Positions 18,709-25,570 of a DNA stretch of 64,000 bases are shown here, piece after piece. The translations under genes and the position numbers were made by a program. This stretch comes from Pedobacter alluvionis. Its GTDB lineage: Bacteria; Bacteroidota; Bacteroidia; Sphingobacteriales; Sphingobacteriaceae. Position 1 is the first letter of the stretch, and every line of letters starts with the position of its first letter. The stretch lies in contig NZ_RCCK01000011.1 of assembly GCF_003664035.1 (NCBI RefSeq), positions 434,001-498,000 on the forward strand, in the 5' to 3' direction. The notes below the pieces were generated by a model. The model searched no databases and was not told the DNA's origin. It saw nothing but the letters and a program-made list of their open reading frames with translations.

Positions 18709-19053
18709 TTAGTTTTTTGATGCTGGTCTGGTCTTAATCTGACTAGGTTTTAACCAGATTTTAGCTCCTTTTGAGTTTACATAGTATTTCTCATTTTTTG
18801 CATTGATATAAACATCAGAACCATCTGGTGCCATTTTGCCTTTCCAGGTTTTATCAGCAACTTTCGAACTACCTTTTACCGCTACTTCAGCAGTTTTATT
18901 CCCTACCGATTTAGCACCTTTACCGATTGCTTTTCCGGTATGATCTATTGCTTTACCTACCTCAGTTTTTTTCTTTTCCTGTGCGCTCACACTAAGGGTT
19001 ACACCGCCAATTAAGGCCATTGATAATAAACCCATTACTAATTTCTTTTTCAT
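18709..19053 (-). CDS. Small secreted basic protein, function unknown
   Basis: A 114-residue protein starting at the ATG at 19053. An upstream start would add a nonsignal extension before MKKKLVMGLLSMALIGGVTL, which is a clear signal peptide cut after SVSAQ. The mature part is Lys/Gly/Ala-rich with an amphipathic run (VGKAIDHTGKAIGKGAKSVG). It ends with DVYINAKNEKYYVNSKGAKI, which resembles the short basic repeat called PBCV-specific basic adaptor, though the match is by eye only. It is probably periplasmic. The gene is monocistronic and convergent with rimO. Confidence 0.75.
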   Translation of the reverse strand: MKKKLVMGLLSMALIGGVTLSVSAQEKKKTEVGKAIDHTGKAIGKGAKSVGNKTAEVAVKGSSKVADKTWKGKMAPDGSDVYINAKNEKYYVNSKGAKIWLKPSQIKTRPASKN

Positions 19054-19206
19054 GACAGCTATATTTTTATTTAACTGATAATGATAACAGTTCGCCACCT
19101 CTTTTGTTTGATAGCAAAGTATTTATTAATAAATGTTATTACAGGATTTTTTGAGATTAGGAAACGTAATTTTCAGGATGTTTTTTAAAGTGCAGGGTAA
19201 TCAGTT

Positions 19207-19377
19207 TGGTTGTTCCTTATACTACGTCTTGTTAAATAAACCTTATTGCAGCGGCTATACTTTTTGGTGCACAAACAAGAATGTTTCCACTAAACCCTCA
19301 CAAAAAGATAGTAGCGAAAAGAAGGACTGCACTAACCGAAAAGCAATGAGCCTGCTTTTCAATAAAAAATAAAGATT
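19207..19377. repeat. Dispersed repeat, copy 1 of a local direct pair
   Basis: Landmarks are GGTTGTTCCTTATACTACGT, AAATAAACCTTATTGCAGCGG, CAAACAAGAATGTTTCCACTAA and AGAAGGACTGCACTAACCG. The same words in the same order recur at 19534-19700. The 676-base gap between 19054 and 19729 contains no convincing gene; a frame at 19133-19372 runs through this repeat. Confidence 0.7.
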
Positions 19378-19382
19378 TGTTT

Positions 19383-19480
19383 TTGAAGCGCAAGTGCAGT
19401 GGCATTTATTAAGGTTTGTTCCCGTGCTTCGCTATATCCCTCCGCTTCGCTTCAGGGATGCCGCTGCGCCCGGGGCTATA
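19383..19480 (-). repeat. Copy of the AGCCCCGGGCGCAGCGGCAT repeat family
   Basis: On the minus strand the order is AGCCCCGGGCGCAGCGGCAT, CCCTGAAGCG, AGCACGGGAACAAACCTTAA and CTTGCGCTTCAAAA. Two further copies lie on the plus strand at 30961-31060 and 31456-31556. Here it sits between the two copies of the 19.2/19.5 kb repeat. Confidence 0.75.
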
Positions 19481-19533
19481 AAACACTTTTACTGCAAAGA
19501 AGAAAATACGAAACGTCTATAACAGGCAAAGCG

Positions 19534-19700
19534 TTAATTGTTCCTTACACTGTCCTCTGTTAAATAAACCTTATTGCAGCGGTTATCCTTTTTGGCACAC
19601 AAACAAGAATGTTTCCACTAAGCTCTCACAAAAAGATAATAGCGGAAAGAAGGACTGCCCTAACCGACGGGTACAAAACCTGCTTTACAAAAGAATCAAA
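19534..19700. repeat. Dispersed repeat, copy 2 of a local direct pair
   Basis: It repeats the copy at 19207-19377 with many substitutions: TTGTTCCTTACACTGTCCTC, AAATAAACCTTATTGCAGCGG, CAAACAAGAATGTTTCCACTAA and AGAAGGACTGCCCTAACCG. A transposed-and-decayed or MITE-like origin is plausible; no transposase is nearby. Confidence 0.7.
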
Positions 19701-19729
19701 ATCACTATAATTATTGACCTACGCTAATT

Positions 19730-20728
19730 TTAGTTTAATTTCTCCGCCAATAGCTTCATTTCTATCTGTGGCGATCGTTTCTCATAAATAATGCTATACA
19801 CAGCCTTACAGATAGGCATGTCTACATTATACTCCTGGTTTTTGATGTGCATACATTTTGCGGCATAATAACCTTCGGCTACCATATTCATTTCTAACTG
19901 TGCCGATTTTACGGTATATCCCTTGCCCACCATGTTCCCAAAAGTACGGTTGCGGCTGAACTGTGAATAGGCCGTTACGAGCAAATCGCCCAGATAGGCT
20001 GATTCTTTAATATCTCGATCAATGGGATGAACCAAATCTACAAAACGTTCGATTTCCCGTATGGCGTTGCTAATGAGCACGGCCTGAAAGTTATCGCCAT
20101 AACCTATGCCATGGCAAATGCCACTTGCTACGGCGTAAATATTCTTTAAAACCGCAGCGTATTCTGTACCGAAAATATCGTCAGAAACATTAGTTTTAAT
20201 GTAGCGTGTATTTAAAATCGAGGCAAATGCGGACGCTTTATCAACATCGGTACAGGCAATGGTTAGGTAAGAAAGTTTCTCGAAAGCTACTTCTTCGGCA
20301 TGGCAGGGGCCACTTACCACAAGAATATCGTGATAAGGGATGTTGTATTTTTCGTTCAAAAATTCGCCGATAATCAGGTTATCTTCGGGTACGATTCCCT
20401 TAATGGCAGATACTATTTTCTTACCTCTTAAATCTTCAGGAGTTATAGCAGACAGTGTTTCCTTTAAAAAAGCTGCAGGAACATTTAAAATAACAAAATC
20501 AGCTGATTTTATAATCGAACTGATATCAGACGAGATATTGTCCTGATTGAGCTTTAGCTCAACAGAACTGAGGTAGTGAGGATTGTGTTTAAATTTTTTA
20601 ATGTGTTCAATGGCTGTTTCGTTACGCATCCACCAAAAAATCTCTTTCTCAGACAAATTATCTGCAAGCATTTTTACGATGGCAGTAGCCCAGCTTCCGC
20701 CCCCTATCATTGCTATTTTAGGTACCAT
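19730..20728 (-). CDS. gpsA: NAD(P)-dependent glycerol-3-phosphate dehydrogenase
   Basis: A 332-residue enzyme that reduces dihydroxyacetone phosphate to sn-glycerol 3-phosphate for phospholipid synthesis. The N-terminal Rossmann motif IGGGSWATAI, the VSAIKGI and SGPCHAEEVA segments and the catalytic-lysine region AAVLKNIYAVASGI are present, as is the C-terminal VEGYYAAKCMHIK. Length fits the family. It is cytoplasmic. The gap to the efflux adaptor upstream is filled with repeat, so it is probably not in that operon. Confidence 0.96.
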   Translation of the reverse strand: MVPKIAMIGGGSWATAIVKMLADNLSEKEIFWWMRNETAIEHIKKFKHNPHYLSSVELKLNQDNISSDISSIIKSADFVILNVPAAFLKETLSAITPEDLRGKKIVSAIKGIVPEDNLIIGEFLNEKYNIPYHDILVVSGPCHAEEVAFEKLSYLTIACTDVDKASAFASILNTRYIKTNVSDDIFGTEYAAVLKNIYAVASGICHGIGYGDNFQAVLISNAIREIERFVDLVHPIDRDIKESAYLGDLLVTAYSQFSRNRTFGNMVGKGYTVKSAQLEMNMVAEGYYAAKCMHIKNQEYNVDMPICKAVYSIIYEKRSPQIEMKLLAEKLN

Positions 20729-20737
20729 GATTATATA

Positions 20738-20875
20738 AAAGGTTTAAGGTAAAAGGTGTAAAACTCTTTTTCAAAAGATATAAGGCAAAAGGTGTAAGGC
20801 TTAAGGTTAGGCTTAATGCACTATACCTTAAATCTTACACCCTAAACCTTAGGAATACACCTTAAACAACGCAAG
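20738..20875. repeat. Degenerate AAGGTGTAAGG / CCTTACACC repeat
   Basis: Words such as AAAGGTTTAAGGTAAAAGGT, AAGGCAAAAGGTGTAAGG and the complementary CTTACACCCTAAACCTTA and ACACCTTAAAC occur in both orientations, so the stretch could fold into an imperfect hairpin. It fills the gap between gpsA and the efflux adaptor. Confidence 0.6.
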
Positions 20876-20902
20876 TTACTATTTCTTGCTATTATTTATA
20901 AA

Positions 20903-22243
20903 CTACTTCTTTCCGTCTTTGCTAAACAATTGGTCTTTAGCTGTTTTTTCTACAACCATACCGTCTTTCAATTTGTTCTGAATGGCAGAATAAGGACCAG
21001 TTACAACTTCATCTGCGGCTTTAACACCCGATTTTACAATAATGAACTGATCGTTCTGGATACCCGTTGTCACCTCTGTTTTTTTAACTTTTTTACTTTT
21101 AGCATCGTAAGTGTAAACATATTGCTTTACCTTTTTGTCGGTAAGTTTCGATTTCTGTTTATCGGTATTTTCCTGGTTGCCCTGGGTATTGTTGCTACCA
21201 CCCGATTTTGCATTATCAGTAAACACCGCCTGGATTGGAATAGCCAATCCGGTTAACGATTCGCTTTCAATATCAACCGTTGCCGACATGCCCGGACGGA
21301 AAATAGATTGTTGTTTGCCTTCCATTTCTTCGGTAATCCTGATTTTTACAGAAAAATTGGTTACCTGATCTACTGAGGTTGATACTGCAGTACCCACTGC
21401 TGTTGATGAACTAGCAATTTCGGTAACCACACCTCTGAATTTCTTATCAGAAAATGCGTCAACCTCAATCGAAGCTTTATCGCCAACTTTAACGCGGGTA
21501 ATGTCGTTCTCGTTTACATCAACATTAACTTCCATAGATGAAAGATTAGAAATACGCATAATCTCGGTACCTGCCATTTGCGAAGTTCCCAAAATACGGT
21601 CGCCAAGCTCAATTGATAATTTAGAAACCACACCATCAACGGGTGCATATATAGTGGTTTTAGCTAAGTTAGCACCCGCTTCTTTAACATTTGCACCAGT
21701 TTGCTCTAAAGTAAATTTGGCGCCGGTAACATTTTCTTTTGCACTGGCCAAATTTGCTTTAGCGGTTAAAAACGCCGCTTTAGCCGAATCGAACTCTGAA
21801 GCTGAAATTACTTTTTTATTAAAAAGCTCAACATTACGTTTGTAGGTAGCTTCAGCATTCACAAAATTAGCCTGATTTTGGGCAAGCTGTTGTTGCGCTG
21901 CAGCTACACTTGCTTTTTGTGCATTAAAACTAGCTACTGTTCTTTCGTATCCCGATTGTAAAACATCCGGACGCACTTTACAAAGTAATTGACCGGCTTT
22001 AACAATATCGCCCTCTTTCACTTTTAATTCTACCACCTCTCCCGATACCTCAGAACTTAATTTGACTTCTGTTTCTGGCTGTATTTTACCACTTGCGGTT
22101 ACGGTTTCCACAACAGTTTTATCTGATGCTTTTTCTGTAGTTACTTTTTCGGTTTTATTACCCCCGATAACTCCAGTTAGCGCAAGTATAGCTAGAAAAG
22201 CTACAATAGCAACTATGGTAATAATAACATGCTTCAGTTTCAT
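20903..22243 (-). CDS. Efflux periplasmic adaptor subunit (HlyD/MacA-like)
   Basis: A 446-residue membrane-fusion protein with one N-terminal membrane anchor (VIITIVAIVAFLAILALTGV). A first lipoyl half follows (SGEVVELKVKEGDIVKAGQL), then a long Ala/Gln-rich coiled coil at about 100-190 and a second lipoyl half (KTTIYAPVDGVVSKLSIELG). The C-terminal third has a beta-barrel and a low-complexity Asn/Gln/Lys linker near 350. It would join an inner-membrane transporter to TolC. The tolC-like gene lies just upstream, but no permease is in the window, so the partner must be encoded elsewhere or beyond gpsA. Confidence 0.9.
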   Translation of the reverse strand: MKLKHVIITIVAIVAFLAILALTGVIGGNKTEKVTTEKASDKTVVETVTASGKIQPETEVKLSSEVSGEVVELKVKEGDIVKAGQLLCKVRPDVLQSGYERTVASFNAQKASVAAAQQQLAQNQANFVNAEATYKRNVELFNKKVISASEFDSAKAAFLTAKANLASAKENVTGAKFTLEQTGANVKEAGANLAKTTIYAPVDGVVSKLSIELGDRILGTSQMAGTEIMRISNLSSMEVNVDVNENDITRVKVGDKASIEVDAFSDKKFRGVVTEIASSSTAVGTAVSTSVDQVTNFSVKIRITEEMEGKQQSIFRPGMSATVDIESESLTGLAIPIQAVFTDNAKSGGSNNTQGNQENTDKQKSKLTDKKVKQYVYTYDAKSKKVKKTEVTTGIQNDQFIIVKSGVKAADEVVTGPYSAIQNKLKDGMVVEKTAKDQLFSKDGKK

Positions 22244-22344
22244 AATTTATTGTATTTCGTTTGTTTGTATTAAAGTTGTAATGTTTGAAAGTTAAAAGCT
22301 ATTAATGTTGAACTGCATTAGTACTTCCAGCTTTAGTTTTTTTC

Positions 22345-23691
22345 TTAAAAAACAATTTGTTTGCCCAAATAGTAATCAATTACTTTGGCACGGAACAATA
22401 AATCGTATTTTGCTAAGATAAAATCTATTTCTGCTTTATTTTTATTGGTTTGTGCTGTACTGTAATCTAAAGAGTTTACTAAACCAACAGCATAACGTTG
22501 CTCGATAACATAAAAGGCATCTTTTTGTGCCTGAAAAGCATTTTGGGTAGAAGAATACCTGCTTTGTGCGGCATTTAAATCGGCAACAGCCTGATTGATT
22601 ACTTTGATCAGGTTGTTTTTAGAGATTTGCTCATCTGTTTTGCGCTGCTCGAATACTATTTTAGCCTTTCTTACGGTCGACCTGGTGGTAAAACCATTAA
22701 AAATAGGAATTGAAATACCCATATTAATTGATTTACCGAAGTTGTCAGACAGTTGACTAAAAAATGGACTGTTTCCAGGGAAAGCAAACTGGTACTGATA
22801 GAAAGATCCTAAACCTCCTCCAAAAGTAACTTTAGGGTAATAACTACCTTTGGCTACATCAATTGCTTTTTCAGCTGCTTTTGTATTTAAACTTGCCAAT
22901 TTGATATCGGGAAAAGTATTTAAAGCCTGGCTGTAAATATCACTTGGCACATAATTATTCTGAATGTTATTCAATTCGTTAACCAATGGCGGCTGTACCT
23001 TAAATGTCATTGGCGGCTGAATTTCCATTAATTGTCCTAAAGTTAAATAGGATATTGTCAACTGATTCTGCGCATTGGTTAGATTAAGTTCAGCGGTTGC
23101 AGCCTGCGATTTGGCCTGCGAAATATCGGCTAAAGTTTTATTACCAACATCCAAAAGGGCCTGTTCTCTTTTTAAAGTAGAATTAGCTACGTCTAATTGT
23201 TGCTGCGTAGCTTTAACCTGGTCCTGGTTATTTAAAACCTGCAGATAAGCGGTTACCACCTGCAGAATAAGATCATTTTTTACTTTGTCTACATTGGTTT
23301 GATCTACGGCCAGCAATAACTTATTCTGTCTGATCTGATTCAGTTGAGCACCACCTCCAAATACCTGCACATTCGCAGATACATTAGGGTTTAAGGTATA
23401 ATTTTGTGTATTTAGAAATAACCCTGATGTTACCTGGCTCCTTCCCCACTGCATAGATTGGTTAACAGAACCATTTACAGTAGGCAATAAAGCATTTTTA
23501 GACTGGCGTACATTTTCTTCGCTAAGCGCGGCATTAAATGCGGCTTGTTTGATGTTTAGATTGTTTTTTAATGTGTTTTCGACCGCTTGTTGAATGCTGA
23601 TCACTTCCTGAGCCTTAATTTGCTGATTAAAACTTAATGCCACTAATAACGCAGATCCGGTAATTAACTTATTCTTGGTAAACATCTTCAT
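22345..23691 (-). CDS. TolC family outer membrane efflux protein
   Basis: A 448-residue protein from the ATG at 23691. Earlier in-frame starts would precede the TAGATTTG promoter element. The signal peptide is MKMFTKNKLITGSALLVALS with the cut after IKAQ. Two related halves with long coiled-coil helices are visible, each with the VQQAVENTLKNN-type and NAAEKAIDVAKGSYYP-type segments of TolC. It forms the outer-membrane exit duct for the adaptor encoded 100 bases downstream. Confidence 0.92.
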   Translation of the reverse strand: MKMFTKNKLITGSALLVALSFNQQIKAQEVISIQQAVENTLKNNLNIKQAAFNAALSEENVRQSKNALLPTVNGSVNQSMQWGRSQVTSGLFLNTQNYTLNPNVSANVQVFGGGAQLNQIRQNKLLLAVDQTNVDKVKNDLILQVVTAYLQVLNNQDQVKATQQQLDVANSTLKREQALLDVGNKTLADISQAKSQAATAELNLTNAQNQLTISYLTLGQLMEIQPPMTFKVQPPLVNELNNIQNNYVPSDIYSQALNTFPDIKLASLNTKAAEKAIDVAKGSYYPKVTFGGGLGSFYQYQFAFPGNSPFFSQLSDNFGKSINMGISIPIFNGFTTRSTVRKAKIVFEQRKTDEQISKNNLIKVINQAVADLNAAQSRYSSTQNAFQAQKDAFYVIEQRYAVGLVNSLDYSTAQTNKNKAEIDFILAKYDLLFRAKVIDYYLGKQIVF

Positions 23692-23700
23692 AATTTGTTT

Positions 23701-23732
23701 CAAATCTATATAAACAACTTTAATAATTTCAA
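23701..23732 (-). promoter_or_regulatory. Candidate tolC promoter
   Basis: On the minus strand TTG (23732-23730) is followed after 21 bases by TAGATTTG (23708-23701), an exact TAnnTTTG. It lies 10 bases from the chosen tolC ATG, which supports that start. Confidence 0.6.
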
Positions 23733-23757
23733 TCTGTTCAGGCATTTACTAACTTTG
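23727..23757 (+). promoter_or_regulatory. Candidate promoter of the polysaccharide deacetylase
   Basis: TAACTTTG at 23750-23757 is an exact TAnnTTTG, with TTTC 19 bases upstream at 23727-23730. The ATG at 23765 follows after seven bases, so the mRNA would be nearly leaderless. Its -33 region overlaps that of the divergent tolC promoter. Confidence 0.55.
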
Positions 23758-23764
23758 AACTTAA

Positions 23765-24442
23765 ATGTACCTGATCAAATCACCGCTTCTGCTAAAATGG
23801 TATTATCCATCACTGTTATGGAATAAATCCCGCACCGAAAAAGTTATTTATCTGACCTTTGACGATGGACCCATAGCCAATGTTACAGATTTTGTATTAA
23901 AAACTTTAAAAGTCTTCAATGCTAAAGCTACATTTTTTTGCATCGGTGATAATATTGTTAAACACCCCGAAGTTTTTGAACGCGTCAAAACCGACGGACA
24001 TGCCATTGGCAACCATACTTTCAATCATTTAAAAGGCTGGAAAACCGATGATGAAACCTACCTTCAAAACACAATAAAATGCCAGGAACTTACGAAAACT
24101 GAGCTTTTCCGCCCACCTTACGGGAGGATCAAGAAAAGTCAGATTCTGAGCCTGAAGTCCAAAGTCCGGAGTCCGGAGTCAATATCCCAAAATCCACAAG
24201 CTGACTCAAATCTCAAATCTCAAATCTCAAATCTCAAAATCGTAATGTGGGATGTACTTAGCGGCGATTTCGACACTAAACTCTCACCCGAAAAATGTTA
24301 TCAAAATGTGATTAAACATACCGAAAATGGTTCTATAATTGTATTTCATGATAGTTTAAAAGCATTTGACCGTTTATCTTACGCACTTCCCAAAGTATTG
24401 GCTTATTTTACTGAAAAAGGTTTTACGTTTTCAACGCTTTAG
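23765..24442 (+). CDS. Polysaccharide deacetylase (NodB family) with an in-frame repeat insertion
   Basis: A 225-residue NodB-fold deacetylase that removes acetyl groups from amino sugars of peptidoglycan or other polysaccharide. All five motifs are present: TFDDGP (D33, D34), HTFNH (H84, H88), RPPYGR (116-121), MWDVLSGDFD and FHDS (H195). Between RPPYGR and MWDV the protein carries about 33 extra residues (126-158), encoded by intergenic-type repeat DNA including 7-base units. In other family members this stretch is only a few residues long. No signal peptide is evident. Whether the enlarged loop is tolerated is unknown, but the frame is intact. Confidence 0.88.
   Translation: MYLIKSPLLLKWYYPSLLWNKSRTEKVIYLTFDDGPIANVTDFVLKTLKVFNAKATFFCIGDNIVKHPEVFERVKTDGHAIGNHTFNHLKGWKTDDETYLQNTIKCQELTKTELFRPPYGRIKKSQILSLKSKVRSPESISQNPQADSNLKSQISNLKIVMWDVLSGDFDTKLSPEKCYQNVIKHTENGSIIVFHDSLKAFDRLSYALPKVLAYFTEKGFTFSTL
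24137..24238. repeat. Repeat inside the deacetylase gene
   Basis: It contains AAGTCCAAAGTCCGGAGTC words, then four exact CTCAAAT heptamers (24205-24232) plus CTCAAAAT. The same vocabulary is otherwise seen only between genes (3.9, 14.7, 30.8 kb). Its length keeps the reading frame. Confidence 0.8.
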
Positions 24443-24607
24443 CCTTAAGCTAATCTTATGCCAAGGCCCACAACACACATCAACAAACTGAATATTAACG
24501 AATTAACATATTATAAAATAAATAAGTGTTCAAAATCGTACAAATATGTCCGTTAATGAACGCTTATGGAATAATCAGTTCTTTTTCATCATCAGTTGAA
24601 AACTGAT

Positions 24608-25237
24608 ATGCTAAACGGCCTCCTGAAGATAAAATATTATCTACTGATTTTTTCCCTGGTTCTGATAGCCTGCAATACTCGTATTGAACAGGGTTTTGAA
24701 ATAATCCCTCCCGGTTTAAATTCGACAGAGAACCTGATCAAGGGGATACGACCGGACAAAGATTATCAATACTGGGCCTGCATCCGGCAGGATTTTAGTG
24801 GCAAAATTCATCCAGAAACTGAGATTATAACAGGGCATGGAAACATTTCTTATTTTATGAATATAAAGTTTGACCAACCAAATTCAGGATTTTTATTCAA
24901 AATGTGGGAAGGTTATTTTTATATCGCCTACATTGAAAACGATAGCGTGAAATTGGTTACAAACAAAACGCAGTTGATCAGATTTATCGGAAAAATAGAT
25001 AATCTCGAAGAAGCTTTATTACTCGCCGAACTCGATAATTTAGAGGTTGACTACACCCGGGATATTGGTGGATCTTACAAAAAAACCAAAAAAGGATTTG
25101 AATTTTATTTGACAAAATTTTACAAATGCCCGGTAAAAACAGAACCATATCGGGTAAGTATTGATATTGCAGGGGATATAAAAGCTAAAAGTTTAGGTTT
25201 TTATTATAACATTGATAACAATATCTGTTTAGATTAA
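24608..25237 (+). CDS. Uncharacterised lipoprotein
   Basis: A 209-residue protein starting at the ATG at 24608; an upstream TTG at 24596 is less likely. The N-terminal hydrophobic stretch ends in the lipobox LVLIAC (Cys at about residue 22), so it should be lipid-anchored. No domain is recognised. The mature part is rich in aromatic residues and beta-strand-like (YWACIRQDFSG, FLFKMWEGYFYIAYIENDSV) with two Cys pairs possible. Neighbours give no functional hint; it is likely monocistronic. Confidence 0.7.
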   Translation: MLNGLLKIKYYLLIFSLVLIACNTRIEQGFEIIPPGLNSTENLIKGIRPDKDYQYWACIRQDFSGKIHPETEIITGHGNISYFMNIKFDQPNSGFLFKMWEGYFYIAYIENDSVKLVTNKTQLIRFIGKIDNLEEALLLAELDNLEVDYTRDIGGSYKKTKKGFEFYLTKFYKCPVKTEPYRVSIDIAGDIKAKSLGFYYNIDNNICLD

Positions 25238-25427
25238 TGATTCAGCGCTCTGTGATAAACCTTTACTTTTATCGGAAATATCAGGCGATTCAAAAGCATC
25301 AATCCACGTTCTGTTTTCATATTTAATATGCTTTTAAAGCCTATCATTTACACCTTTGGCAGTTGTTTAGAATAATTCCAAATTACTCAATCGCCTGCCT
25401 AAATTACATTTAAGGGTTGTTTTTTGC

Positions 25428-25435
25428 TATTTTTG
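25428..25435 (+). promoter_or_regulatory. Candidate -7 element for acnB
   Basis: TATTTTTG matches TAnnTTTG exactly, with TTA at 25404-25406 in the weak -33 position. Transcription would leave a leader of about 130 bases before the ATG at 25571. Nothing else was recognised in the 333-base gap 25238-25570. Confidence 0.4.
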
Positions 25436-25570
25436 TTTTAACCAAAAAATTGTGCCCTATTGGCTCAATAAACGCAAATTAATATACAAAAGCAGTATTC
25501 TTTTTTTTTGTAAAAAGTGGGTGTACATTTTATTGCACAACCTGATCACAAAAAGAATAAACTATCCAAG

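Noticed and set aside
19133-19372. 79-codon frame near the small secreted protein
   Set aside because: It lies almost wholly in the local direct repeat, and the second repeat copy does not keep the frame.
24205-24240. CRISPR-like short tandem repeats
   Set aside because: The units are only seven bases, without spacers, and lie in a coding region; no cas gene is present.
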